In this document: in pieces, positions 10,911 to 19,715 of the stretch
Position numbering within the stretch: position 1 is the stretch's first letter
Layout of the letters: every line of letters begins with the position of its first letter
Source: an uncultured Pelagibacteraceae bacterium
Lineage (GTDB): Bacteria > Pseudomonadota > Alphaproteobacteria > Pelagibacterales > Pelagibacteraceae
Length of the DNA: 62,457 bases
NCBI GenBank assembly: GCA_902559305.1
Contig: CACEHK010000003.1
Coordinates: 1 to 62,457 of the forward strand
Reading direction: 5' to 3'
Notes under the pieces: generated by a model
Told to the model about the DNA's origin: nothing
Seen by the model: the letters and a program-made list of their open reading frames with translations, nothing else
Database searches by the model: none
Translations under genes and position numbers: made by a program

Positions 10911-11696
10911 ATGAGTTTAATGAAAGGTAAAAAAGGATTAATAATGGGCGTTGCCAATGAAAGATCTATAGCGTGGGGCATTGCACAAAAACTATCAGAA
11001 GCTGGATCTGAGTTGGCGTTTACATATCTTGGTGATGCATTAAAGAAAAGAGTAGTTCCGTTAGCAGAAAAATTAAATTCAAATGTTACTTTCAGCTGTG
11101 ATGTAGAAAAAAAAGAAGATGTTATAAAATTATTTAAGGATATAAAATCTAATTGGGGTGAAATTGATTTTGTTGTACATGCAATTGCATTTTCAGATAA
11201 ATCAGAATTATCTGGAGAATATTTAAATACAACTAGAGAAAATTTTTTAAGAAGCATGTTAATTTCATGCTTTTCATTTACAGAAGTTGCAAGGGAAGCA
11301 TCTAAAATAATGAAATCTGGAGGTAGCATGATTACTTTAAGTTATGAGGCTAACAAAGCTATTCCCAATTATAATGTTATGGGTGTATGTAAAGCAGCAT
11401 TGGAATCTAGTGTTAAATATTTAGCAAGGGACCTGGGAGCTAAAGGAATAAGAATAAATGCTATAAGTGCCGGACCCATTAAAACTCTTGCAGCATCAGC
11501 TATAGGAGATGCCAAATTCCTATATAAGTGGAACGCGGATCATTCATTTTTAAAGAGAAATGTTGACAACTTAGATGTGGGAAACTCAGCTTTATATCTA
11601 TTAAGTGATATGGCGGGTGGAGTTACCGGAGAAATTCACTACGTTGATGCTGGTTATAATAAAGTTGGCATGCCTGACCCAAAAAATTTAACTTAA
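10911..11696 (+). CDS. fabI: Enoyl-ACP reductase FabI
   Basis: NADH-dependent reductase that completes each fatty-acid elongation cycle. The 261-residue short-chain dehydrogenase-type protein begins with KGLIMGVANERSIAWGIAQ, the FabI cofactor signature. It has the active-site Tyr-x6-Lys in YNVMGVCK, preceded by LSYEANKAIPN, and the substrate segment ISAGPIKTLAASAI. It is three bases downstream of fabB and is followed after four bases by a small basic ORF in the same direction. Confidence 0.96.
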   Translation: MSLMKGKKGLIMGVANERSIAWGIAQKLSEAGSELAFTYLGDALKKRVVPLAEKLNSNVTFSCDVEKKEDVIKLFKDIKSNWGEIDFVVHAIAFSDKSELSGEYLNTTRENFLRSMLISCFSFTEVAREASKIMKSGGSMITLSYEANKAIPNYNVMGVCKAALESSVKYLARDLGAKGIRINAISAGPIKTLAASAIGDAKFLYKWNADHSFLKRNVDNLDVGNSALYLLSDMAGGVTGEIHYVDAGYNKVGMPDPKNLT

Positions 11697-11700
11697 TTTA

Positions 11701-11814
11701 ATGTCTAAAAGATATAGTGGTAAATCATTTAAAGATGCAACTGTTATGAAAAAAGCCAAACTTTCTTTTAAAGAAAAGAGGAAGCTAAAAAGAGAGAGAA
11801 AAAAAAATAAGTAA
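11701..11814 (+). CDS. 37-residue basic micro-protein, unknown
   Basis: A complete ATG-to-TAA ORF encodes 37 residues starting MSKRYSGKSFKDATVMKKAK; nearly half are Lys or Arg and the tail is almost wholly Lys/Arg/Glu. It starts 4 bp after the fabI stop, and its TAA overlaps the ATG of the next micro-ORF (TAATG), the junction type used by real genes here. Extreme basicity suggests nucleic-acid or ribosome binding, but I recognise no family. It could still be a chance ORF; the tight spacing and coupling argue for a gene. Confidence 0.5.
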   Translation: MSKRYSGKSFKDATVMKKAKLSFKEKRKLKRERKKNK

Positions 11815-11951
11815 TGTTGATACTAGTTTGGTTTATAATTTGTATTATATTTTATTTTGTTCAGCTGATTTTAGGAAATTCAGGTCACGCACTAGAAGTA
11901 TTTGCTGTATTGAGTGCAATAGCTATTTTCCTAATTAGTAAAATCAAATAA
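11814..11951 (+). CDS. 45-residue small membrane protein, unknown
   Basis: The ORF starts at the ATG overlapping the previous stop and encodes 45 residues. A first hydrophobic segment covers about residues 2-20 (MLILVWFIICIIFYFVQLIL), then a short polar loop GNSGHALE, then a second hydrophobic segment VFAVLSAIAIFLI and a short basic end SKIK. It reads as a two-helix hairpin in the inner membrane. No family recognised. It is the last gene of the fab run and converges on pnp 32 bp away. Confidence 0.5.
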   Translation: MLILVWFIICIIFYFVQLILGNSGHALEVFAVLSAIAIFLISKIK

Positions 11952-11983
11952 TCAATAAAAAATTATTTAAATTTTATCCTTTT

Positions 11984-14056
11984 TTATGCAACGGCTTGTT
12001 TGATTGATAATTTAACTTTACCTCTGTCAAAACCAATAACTTTAACCTTTACTTCATCACCCTCTTTTACAACATCTGTTACTTTAGCAACTCTTTTGTC
12101 TGCAAGTTCAGAAATATGAACAAGGCCATCTTGTTTTCCAAGAAAATTAACAAATGCTCCAAATTCCATAATTTTCATAACTTTCCCATTATAAATTTTA
12201 TTTAATTCAGCTTTGGCAGTAAGATCTTTTATAAATTGCAAAGCGATATTTCGCGACTCTTCATCTGGTGCAGCAACTGTTACCACTCCTTCATCATTAA
12301 CATCAACTTTTGCGCCTGATTTTTCTACTATCTCTCTGATAGTTGCGCCACCTTTACCGATAACAGTAGCAATATCTTTTTTATCTACAGTTATTTTCTC
12401 CATCTTGGGTGTATGTTTACCAACACCATCTCTTGATTTATTTAAAGCCTTATTCATTTCGCCTAATATATGAATTCGTCCATCCTTAGCCTGGTTTAAA
12501 GCCTGTTCCATAATTTCAAATGTAATACCTGTAATTTTGATATCCATTTGGAGAGATGTAATACCATCTTTTGTTCCAGCAACTTTAAAGTCCATATCAC
12601 CTAAGTGATCTTCATCTCCTAAAATATCTGACAGTACACTAAAATCGTCACCTTCTTTTATTAAACCCATTGCAATACCTGCAACTGGTTCTTTGATTGG
12701 GACACCAGCATCCATTAATGCTAATGAGGTTCCACAAACTGTCGCCATTGAAGAGGATCCATTAGACTCAGTAATTTCTGATACAATTCTAAAAGTATAA
12801 GGAAAACTTTCTTTTGATGGTAAAGAAGAATTTATAGCTCTCCATGCAAGTTTTCCATGTCCAATTTCTCTTCTTCCGGTGCCAATTCTTCCAGTTTCAC
12901 CAACCGAAAATGGTGGAAAATTATAATGAAGCATAAATCTTTGTCTTTGAAGTCCTTCTAAACTTTCAATTCTTTGTTCATCATCTGAAGTTCCAAGTGT
13001 AGTTGTAACTATCGCTTGAGTTTCGCCTCTTGTAAACAAAGCTGAGCCATGAGTTCTTGGTAAAATTCCAACTTCACACATAATTTGTCTTACATCTGAA
13101 AGTCCTCTTCCATCAATTCTATTCTTATTTTTTAAGATGTCCGTTCTAACTATCCTTTTTTCTAGATTTTTAAGTTCAGAGTTAACATCTAAATCTGTAA
13201 AATTTTCATTTTCTTCAAATAGTTTTTTTGCTTTATCAGTTATTTCAGATATCAAATTTGATCTTTCTTGTTTATCTTTGATTGAAAAAGCTTTTTTCAG
13301 CTCATCTGTAAATTCTTCTTCAATTTTATTCTTAACTTCAGAAAGATCCTTTTTTTCTACGACCCAATCAGTTTTCTTACATTCTTTAGCAAGTTCTTCA
13401 ATCATGTTAATTACTGGTATAAAATTTTCATGACCAAATTTCACTGCATTTAGCATTTCTTCTTCTGTTAAACCACTTGCTTCAGATTCTACCATTAAAA
13501 CTGCATTTTTAGTGCCCGCAACAACAAGATCCAACTTAGAATTTTCTAAATCTTTTTTTGATGGATTTAATATATATTTACCATCAACATAGCCAACTCT
13601 AGATGCTCCAACTGGTCCCATAAAAGGCATACCTGAAATTGCTAGAGCTGCTGATGAAGCAATTATCGATAAAATATCTGCTTCATTTTCTTTATCATAA
13701 GATATTACTGTTGGAAGTAATTGTACTTCATTTTTAAATTCATCAGGAAACAACGGTCTTATTGGCCTGTCAATTAATCTTGATATTAACGTTTCACTTT
13801 CTGTAGGTCTTGCTTCTCTTTTAAAATAACCACCAGGAATTTTTCCTGCTGCATAATACTTTTCTTGATAATTTACCGATAGTGGAAAATAATCCACATC
13901 TGGATTTATTTTTTTTGCACCAACAACAGTTGCTAATACTACTGTTTCTCCACATTTTGCGATTATCGCTCCATCTGCTTGTCTTGCAATTTTTCCTGTC
14001 TCTAAACTTATTTTTTTTCCATTTAATTCAATTTCTTTTTTAAATACTTTAAACAT
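11984..14056 (-). CDS. pnp: Polyribonucleotide nucleotidyltransferase (PNPase)
   Basis: Phosphorolytic 3'-5' exoribonuclease of the RNA degradosome. The 690-residue protein has the standard order: first RNase PH-like domain (about 1-215), helical linker, second RNase PH domain with the FTRGETQA and [14 protein letters not shown] motifs, a KH domain around [16 protein letters not shown], and a C-terminal S1 domain ([28 protein letters not shown]). It is last in nusA-infB-rbfA-rpsO-pnp and starts 6 bp after the rpsO stop. rpsO-pnp adjacency is near-universal in proteobacteria. Confidence 0.98.
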   Translation of the reverse strand: MFKVFKKEIELNGKKISLETGKIARQADGAIIAKCGETVVLATVVGAKKINPDVDYFPLSVNYQEKYYAAGKIPGGYFKREARPTESETLISRLIDRPIRPLFPDEFKNEVQLLPTVISYDKENEADILSIIASSAALAISGMPFMGPVGASRVGYVDGKYILNPSKKDLENSKLDLVVAGTKNAVLMVESEASGLTEEEMLNAVKFGHENFIPVINMIEELAKECKKTDWVVEKKDLSEVKNKIEEEFTDELKKAFSIKDKQERSNLISEITDKAKKLFEENENFTDLDVNSELKNLEKRIVRTDILKNKNRIDGRGLSDVRQIMCEVGILPRTHGSALFTRGETQAIVTTTLGTSDDEQRIESLEGLQRQRFMLHYNFPPFSVGETGRIGTGRREIGHGKLAWRAINSSLPSKESFPYTFRIVSEITESNGSSSMATVCGTSLALMDAGVPIKEPVAGIAMGLIKEGDDFSVLSDILGDEDHLGDMDFKVAGTKDGITSLQMDIKITGITFEIMEQALNQAKDGRIHILGEMNKALNKSRDGVGKHTPKMEKITVDKKDIATVIGKGGATIREIVEKSGAKVDVNDEGVVTVAAPDEESRNIALQFIKDLTAKAELNKIYNGKVMKIMEFGAFVNFLGKQDGLVHISELADKRVAKVTDVVKEGDEVKVKVIGFDRGKVKLSIKQAVA

Positions 14057-14062
14057 TTATTT

Positions 14063-14311
14063 CTACTTTCTTAGATTTAATTTCGATATTACATTCTGAT
14101 AAGATTCTAATTTATTTTTTTTTAAATAGTCTAATAATTTTTTTCTTCTATTTACTGCCTTTAGCAAACCAACAGACGAATGCTTATCTTTTTTAAATTT
14201 TTTTATATGACTTGACAAATTTTCAATTTTATCAGTCAATTGTGCTATTTGAAATTCTGAAGACCCAGTGTCTTTATCATGTATAGCAAGTTCTTTACTC
14301 TTTTTAGTCAT
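14063..14311 (-). CDS. rpsO: 30S ribosomal protein S15
   Basis: Primary 16S rRNA-binding protein of the central domain. The 82-residue product is a few residues shorter than typical S15 (about 88-89), mainly at the N-terminus. It keeps the conserved DTGSSEFQIAQLTDKI, LSSHIKKFKKDKHS and the RRKKLLDYLKK block. It lies between rbfA (8 bp upstream) and pnp. The truB gene that normally separates rbfA and rpsO is missing. Confidence 0.96.
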   Translation of the reverse strand: MTKKSKELAIHDKDTGSSEFQIAQLTDKIENLSSHIKKFKKDKHSSVGLLKAVNRRKKLLDYLKKNKLESYQNVISKLNLRK

Positions 14312-14319
14312 TTTTTTCC

Positions 14320-14685
14320 TTATTTATTTGTTTGTTTTATTAAGTTTTCAATTTTTTCAGCATAATCAAAGGACTCATCCTTAACAAATAATATTTTTGG
14401 CAAATATTTCATTGTTATTTTTTTTGACAAAACTTTTCTGATTATAAATGAAAACTCTTTTAGTTTATCCACTATTTCTTTCGCATTTTTACCTCCTAAG
14501 GGTAAAACAAATGCTTTAGCTATTTTTAAATCTTGACTCATTCTTACCTCAGTTACTGTGATTTCTCTTGTTTCAAGATTGGGGATCTTGGCTTCATCTC
14601 TTAACAGAATCATGCCTAATGCTTGTTTAATCATTTCGCCAACTCTTAATTGTCTCTGTGAAACTGGTTTTCCTAATTTACTCAT
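14320..14685 (-). CDS. rbfA: Ribosome-binding factor A
   Basis: Late 30S maturation and cold-adaptation factor that acts on helix 1 of 16S rRNA. The 121-residue KH-like protein shows RQLRVGEMIKQALGMIL near the start, ITVTEVRMSQDLKIAKAFVLPLGG in the middle and the typical YLPKILFVKDESFDYAEKIE near the end. Its ATG overlaps the infB stop (TAATG), so translation is probably coupled. Confidence 0.94.
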   Translation of the reverse strand: MSKLGKPVSQRQLRVGEMIKQALGMILLRDEAKIPNLETREITVTEVRMSQDLKIAKAFVLPLGGKNAKEIVDKLKEFSFIIRKVLSKKITMKYLPKILFVKDESFDYAEKIENLIKQTNK

Positions 14686-16892
14686 TATATTTTTCTTTCT
14701 GTAACAGTAGAATTATATACTTCAATAATATCTTTTTTTTGAAAATCATTAAAATTTTTTATTGTAATTCCACATTCTAGACCTGCTGATACTTGTTTTG
14801 CTTGGTTCTTTTCTCTAAATATTGATCCAATTTTGCCATTATGCACTATTGCACCATCTCTAATTACTCTAGCGCTAGAATCTTGTAAGATTTCACCATC
14901 TATTACCTTTGATCCAGCTACTTTTCCAACTTTAGATACTTTAAATATTTCAAGAATTTCTGCTGATCCAATTATCTTCTCTTGTACATCTGGAGTTAAC
15001 AATCCAGACATTCTATTTTTAATAAAATCTAATAGTTCATAAATTATATTGTAAGAGTTTATTCTAATTTTTTCTTTTTCAGCAATTATTTTTGCTTCTT
15101 TGCTAGGTTTAACATTGAATGCAATAAGAACAGCATTTGATGCCTTTGCCAACGTAACATCTGTTTCTGTTATCATTCCTATATCTGACAAGATTATTTT
15201 TGGTTTAACTTCTTCATGTTTAATCTGAGAAATTGCATTTTTAATCGCTTCAGAAGATCCATGTACATCAGATTTAATTATAATATTTAATTCTTCCGCT
15301 GTTTTATCTTTAAAAGCAGAGTCTTGAGTAACAAATGTTAATGGATTTTTTCCTTCTTGGTTTTCTTGAACTCTGACATCACATAAAGATTTTGCCTCTT
15401 TTTCATTTTCTAGAACAATGAAATCATCACCAGCTTTTGCTGCACCATTAATACCTAAAACTTCGACTGGAGTTGAAGGATTAGCTTCATTAACATTATT
15501 TCCTTGATCGTTAATTAATGCTCTTATTTTCCCCCATTTTAATCCACTTACAAAATAGTCTCCCTTTTTTAAAGTTCCCGAAGTGACTATAATATTAACT
15601 ACTGGACCTCTTCCAACATCAATTTTTGATTCTAAAACTACTGCATTCGCTTTTAAATCATAATCAGTTTTTAAGTCTAATAATTCTGCTTGTAATAAAA
15701 CTGACTCTATCAATTTATCTAAATTTTTTTTATTTTTAGTAGATATCTCAACCATCAATGTGTCACCTGATAATTCCTCTGCTATTAGTTCATGTTCTAA
15801 TAATTGGTTTCTTATTTTCTGAGGATCTGCTTCAGGAAGATCACATTTATTAATTGCTACTACTATTGGAACATTTGCGGCTTTAGCATGCTTGATTGAC
15901 TCGATAGTTTGTGGTTTTACTCCATCATCAGCTGCAACTACTAAAATAACAACGTCAGTCAATTTAGAACCTCTGGACCTCATTTCGGTAAATGCTGCGT
16001 GTCCAGGAGTATCTATAAATGTAATCTTATTAGAATTATAATTTATTTGATATGCGCCTAAATGTTGAGTTATACCTCCAAACTCACCTGAAACTACATT
16101 TGTTTTTCTTAAAACATCTAAAACTGAAGTCTTACCATGATCAACATGTCCCATAACTGTAACAATCGGTGGTCTACTTTTTAGATTTTCTGATTTAATT
16201 TCTTTAAATTTTTTTATTATTTCTTCTGCTTTTTGTTCTTTTATTGGATTATGACCAAATTCTTGAACTAAATATTCTGCAATATCAGAATTTATACTAT
16301 GGTTAATTGTAGCTGTTACTCCCATTTTTAGAAGATGCTTAATAAGGTTGCTTGATTGCTCAGCCATTCTATTTGCAAGTTCTCTAATTGTAATTACTTC
16401 TGGAATATTTATATCTCTTTTTACTGGTTTTAAGTCTTCTTTGTTTTCTGTCTTGTTAAGTTCTTTATTTTCCTTTTGTTTTGCTCTTTTTAGTGATGCT
16501 AAGCTTCTTCCTTTAAAACCAATATCCTCTTCACTCAAAGCTCTTGAAACTGTTAACTTTAATTCTCTTCTTTTTGATCCAATTTTTCTTTTTTGTGAAG
16601 GTTCTCCTTTTAATCGTTTTGTTGCTCTTTGCTCTGCTAATTTTCTTTTTTCAAAATCATTAATTACAGGATTTTTAGAAGGAGTTGTTTCTTTTGCTAA
16701 AAAATTATTTTTTGACTTGCTCTGAAAGTTTCTTTGAGGGCTTGTTTTTGAATATGAAGGTTTAGCACCAAATCTTGTATTTTTTTTCTCAATTATAACA
16801 GAATTTTTTGCTTTTGATTTTGCTAATTCAATATTATTAATTGTTTTTTTTGAACTTCCAGAGATTGTTAACTTTAATTTTTTTTTCTCCAT
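14685..16892 (-). CDS. infB: Translation initiation factor IF-2
   Basis: GTPase that delivers initiator tRNA to the 30S subunit. The 735-residue protein starts with a Lys/Ser-rich, low-complexity N-terminal region (about 1-150), followed by the IF2 N domain (IRELANRMAEQSSNLIKHLLKMG). The GTPase domain has GHVDHGKTSVLD (G1), DTPGHAAFTEMRSRG (G3) and NKCDLPEA (G4). Domains II-IV complete the C-terminal half, ending DIIEVYNSTVTERKI. It lies 10 bp after nusA. Confidence 0.97.
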   Translation of the reverse strand: MEKKKLKLTISGSSKKTINNIELAKSKAKNSVIIEKKNTRFGAKPSYSKTSPQRNFQSKSKNNFLAKETTPSKNPVINDFEKRKLAEQRATKRLKGEPSQKRKIGSKRRELKLTVSRALSEEDIGFKGRSLASLKRAKQKENKELNKTENKEDLKPVKRDINIPEVITIRELANRMAEQSSNLIKHLLKMGVTATINHSINSDIAEYLVQEFGHNPIKEQKAEEIIKKFKEIKSENLKSRPPIVTVMGHVDHGKTSVLDVLRKTNVVSGEFGGITQHLGAYQINYNSNKITFIDTPGHAAFTEMRSRGSKLTDVVILVVAADDGVKPQTIESIKHAKAANVPIVVAINKCDLPEADPQKIRNQLLEHELIAEELSGDTLMVEISTKNKKNLDKLIESVLLQAELLDLKTDYDLKANAVVLESKIDVGRGPVVNIIVTSGTLKKGDYFVSGLKWGKIRALINDQGNNVNEANPSTPVEVLGINGAAKAGDDFIVLENEKEAKSLCDVRVQENQEGKNPLTFVTQDSAFKDKTAEELNIIIKSDVHGSSEAIKNAISQIKHEEVKPKIILSDIGMITETDVTLAKASNAVLIAFNVKPSKEAKIIAEKEKIRINSYNIIYELLDFIKNRMSGLLTPDVQEKIIGSAEILEIFKVSKVGKVAGSKVIDGEILQDSSARVIRDGAIVHNGKIGSIFREKNQAKQVSAGLECGITIKNFNDFQKKDIIEVYNSTVTERKI

Positions 16893-16902
16893 TTTTCATC
16901 TC

Positions 16903-18456
16903 TCAATCTTTATAAACTTTATTTCTTGCAGACATTATTAAATCATCAGCCTCAGGTTTAGAAAGAGCAAAATCTTCAAGAAAACCTTTAATTTTAATTC
17001 TTTCTCCTTTTACAATATCATATGCGCCTGTAAGCTCATCTGATGATAAATCAGCAAAATCAGATAATTTTAAAATATTTTGCTCTCCAAGAGTAACTAA
17101 CATTCCTGGAGTTAGGCCTTTGTGATTTATTAACTCAGTATCTAAGCCAAGTTTTTTTATTCTATTATTTATTTCCATTTGATCTTTTTGATAATACTCA
17201 TCGGCTCTTTCAATTAGTTCCTTAGCAGTATCTTCTTCAATTCCTTCAATTTTTATTAATGCTTCAATTGAACTATCTTTAATATCATCTATAGATGAAA
17301 AACCTTCAGCTACCAAAAGCTGTCCTAGTGTTTCGTCTAATTCTAAATTTTTAACAAAATTATCTGTTTTTTCTTTAAATTCGATTTGTCTTTTTTCTGA
17401 GTCTTCTTGATCAGTCATGATATTTATTTCGTAGTTTAATAATTTAGTAGCAAGCCTTACATTTTGCCCTCTTCTACCTATCGCTTTACTTAAATTTTCT
17501 TCAGTCAAAATTACATCAAGTTTTTTTAACTCATTATCTACGTTAACTCTTTGAACTTCAGCTGGAGATAAAGCATTTGATACTACTACTGCGGGGTCTT
17601 CTGACCAATTTACAATATCAATTTTTTCTCCTTGTAATTCATTTACTACTGCTTGTACTCTACTTCCTCTCATGCCTACGCAAGCACCAACTGGATCTAA
17701 AGATGTATCTATAGCCTTAACACATATTTTTGCTCTACTTCCTGGATCTCTGGCTGAAGATTTAATTTCAATCAGTCCATCATAAATCTCTGGAACTTCT
17801 TGAACAAAAAGTTTTTCCATGAACTTTGGATGTGCTCTTGACAAAAATATTTGTTGTCCCTTTGGCTCTCTCCTAACATCTAAACAATATGCTTTGACTC
17901 TATCTCCAGCTTTAATATTTTCTCTTGGTATCATTTCATTTTTTTGAATAATTGCTTCAGTTCTACCTAAGTCTACTATCACATTTCCAAATTCCAATCT
18001 TTTTACAATACCACTTAAAATAGTATCTTTTTTATCTTTGAAATCTTCATATTGTCTTTCCCTCTCAGCCTCTCTAACACTAAAACTAATCACTTGTTTT
18101 GCAGTTTGAGCAGCTATTCGACCAAAATCAAAAGAGGGTAAAGATTGCAATACTTCATCACCAACTTTTTTATCTTTATTATTTGGATCTAACTTAATTG
18201 CTTGATCTAAGCTTATTTCTGAATTTGAATTTTCAGGTTTTTCTGTGATTATTAACCTTCTAAATATGCCTATATCTCCACTATCTCTATCTATAAGTAC
18301 CTTTATTTCATTCTCAGAACCAAATTTTGATTTTGCTGCTTTAGCAATACCACTTTCCATGGAGTCGATAATTAATTCTTTATCTATAGATTTCTCTAAT
18401 GCTACTGCTTCAGCAATTCTTAGTAATTCTAATTTATCTGCTCTTCTATTTAACAT
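16903..18456 (-). CDS. nusA: Transcription termination/antitermination factor NusA
   Basis: RNA polymerase-binding factor that modulates pausing, intrinsic and Rho termination, and antitermination. The 517 residues comprise an N-terminal RNAP-binding domain, S1 (GIVKRLEFGNVIVDLGRTEAII), two KH domains (VGACVGMRGSRVQAV, SKAIGRRGQNVRLATKL) and two C-terminal acidic helix-hairpin-helix repeats after residue 370. rimP, which usually precedes nusA, is absent and metK lies directly upstream. The start codon sits 18 bp after a terminator-like hairpin, which suggests attenuation control. Confidence 0.97.
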   Translation of the reverse strand: MLNRRADKLELLRIAEAVALEKSIDKELIIDSMESGIAKAAKSKFGSENEIKVLIDRDSGDIGIFRRLIITEKPENSNSEISLDQAIKLDPNNKDKKVGDEVLQSLPSFDFGRIAAQTAKQVISFSVREAERERQYEDFKDKKDTILSGIVKRLEFGNVIVDLGRTEAIIQKNEMIPRENIKAGDRVKAYCLDVRREPKGQQIFLSRAHPKFMEKLFVQEVPEIYDGLIEIKSSARDPGSRAKICVKAIDTSLDPVGACVGMRGSRVQAVVNELQGEKIDIVNWSEDPAVVVSNALSPAEVQRVNVDNELKKLDVILTEENLSKAIGRRGQNVRLATKLLNYEINIMTDQEDSEKRQIEFKEKTDNFVKNLELDETLGQLLVAEGFSSIDDIKDSSIEALIKIEGIEEDTAKELIERADEYYQKDQMEINNRIKKLGLDTELINHKGLTPGMLVTLGEQNILKLSDFADLSSDELTGAYDIVKGERIKIKGFLEDFALSKPEADDLIMSARNKVYKD

Positions 18457-18474
18457 TTTTTATATTTACAAAAA

Positions 18475-18496
18475 AAAATGGGCCGAAGCCCATTTT
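18475..18496 (-). terminator. Intrinsic terminator between metK and nusA, possible nusA attenuator
   Basis: On the minus strand AAAATGGGC and GCCCATTTT form a perfect 9-bp stem around a UUCG tetraloop. The loop is unusually stable and is followed by a run of T. It lies 55 bp after the metK stop and 18 bp before the nusA ATG. It could simply terminate metK transcripts, but every transcript entering nusA from further upstream must also pass it. Confidence 0.85.
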
Positions 18497-18518
18497 GAAA
18501 TTTCAATAATGTGATGTG

Positions 18519-18546
18519 AATATATGTATTTTTTTTACATTTTCAA
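18519..18546 (-). promoter_or_regulatory. Candidate promoter for the nusA operon
   Basis: On the minus strand TTGAAA (18541-18546) and TATATT (18519-18524) are separated by 16 bp. Initiation would fall near 18512, upstream of the terminator-like hairpin, making a leader of about 55 bases that contains it. Promoter-like matches are frequent in such A+T-rich DNA, so this is tentative. Confidence 0.35.
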
Positions 18547-18551
18547 CTTAA

Positions 18552-19715
18552 TTACTTATTAAAAACGTCTGCTTTATCCGTTTTTTCCCATGAAAATGAA
18601 CCATTAGACTCTGGATCTCTCCCAAAATGACCATAAGCTGCTGTTTTTTCATATATTGCTCTATTTAAACCAAGCATTTCTCTAATTCCTCTTGGACTTA
18701 AATCAAAATTATCATTAATTAGTTTTTCTACATGCCTATTTTTTTCTTCATCATTGTCAAAAAGATCAACATAAATCGATAAAGGCTTAGATACTCCAAT
18801 TGCATATGCAAGCTGAATTAAACATTTATCAGCAATCTTTGAAGCAACAACATTTTTTGCTAAATATCTAGATGCATATGCGGCTGATCTGTCAACTTTT
18901 GTAGGATCTTTTCCTGAGAATGCTCCTCCTCCATGAGGTGCTGCACCTCCATATGTATCTACAATAATTTTTCTTCCTGTTAATCCACTATCACCATCCG
19001 GACCACCAATTACAAAATTACCAGTGGGATTTACATAAATTTCATTTTCATCTAGTCCGTTTAGTAAATTTTTTGGTATTGATTTTTCTATGTATGGTTT
19101 TACTAGATCTCTAACTTTAGCTTGGTTTACATCAGCTGAATGTTGTGTTGAAATTACTACTGACTTTACATTCGAAGGTTTTCCGTCTTTGTATTCTATT
19201 GTAATTTGGCTTTTTGAGTCTGGCTCAATATTCTTTAACTTTCCTGATTTTCGATCTTCTGCCATTAATCTCAATATTTTATGTGAGTAGTGTATAGGTG
19301 CCGGCATCAAAACATCAGTTTCATTGCATGCGTACCCAAACATTATTCCTTGATCTCCAGCTCCTTCATCTTTGTTTCCAGATGAATCTACACCCATTGC
19401 TATATCAGCTGATTGTGAATGAAGATGACTTTCTATCTTTGTTGCATCCTTCCAAGTAAAACCTTCTTGGTCATAACCAATATCTTTAATGCATTCTCTA
19501 ACTTTTTGTATTAAATCATCTTTTTTAATTTCTGGTCCTCTAACTTCTCCTGCCAAAACTACTTTATTAGTTGTTGTTAAAGTTTCGCAAGCTACTCTTG
19601 ACTGAGGTTCGGCACCTAAATATGAGTCGACTACCATATCTGAGATTCTATCACAAACTTTATCTGGATGTCCCTCTGAAACTGACTCACTGGTAAATAA
19701 AAAATTTTTTTTCAT
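18552..19715 (-). CDS. metK: S-adenosylmethionine synthetase
   Basis: Makes SAM from methionine and ATP. The 387-residue protein shows [16 protein letters not shown] at the N-terminus, [12 protein letters not shown], the phosphate loop [19 protein letters not shown] and [11 protein letters not shown]. Its ATG overlaps the lnt stop (TAATG). In many alphaproteobacteria metK and nusA are separated by trmB and rimP; here both are missing. I see no SAM riboswitch before the gene because the upstream sequence is lnt coding DNA. Confidence 0.98.
   Translation of the reverse strand: MKKNFLFTSESVSEGHPDKVCDRISDMVVDSYLGAEPQSRVACETLTTTNKVVLAGEVRGPEIKKDDLIQKVRECIKDIGYDQEGFTWKDATKIESHLHSQSADIAMGVDSSGNKDEGAGDQGIMFGYACNETDVLMPAPIHYSHKILRLMAEDRKSGKLKNIEPDSKSQITIEYKDGKPSNVKSVVISTQHSADVNQAKVRDLVKPYIEKSIPKNLLNGLDENEIYVNPTGNFVIGGPDGDSGLTGRKIIVDTYGGAAPHGGGAFSGKDPTKVDRSAAYASRYLAKNVVASKIADKCLIQLAYAIGVSKPLSIYVDLFDNDEEKNRHVEKLINDNFDLSPRGIREMLGLNRAIYEKTAAYGHFGRDPESNGSFSWEKTDKADVFNK

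Noticed and set aside
12213-12473. Open frame antisense to pnp, with similar long frames opposite infB, nusA, rho and mnmE
   Set aside because: Low-complexity Ser/Leu/Ile-rich translations opposite well-supported conserved genes; no start signals or junctions; explained by codon bias of the real gene.
18475-18496. Hairpin before nusA as part of a SAM riboswitch linked to metK
   Set aside because: It lies downstream of metK, not before it, and I see no SAM-aptamer core. Terminator or attenuator is the simpler reading.
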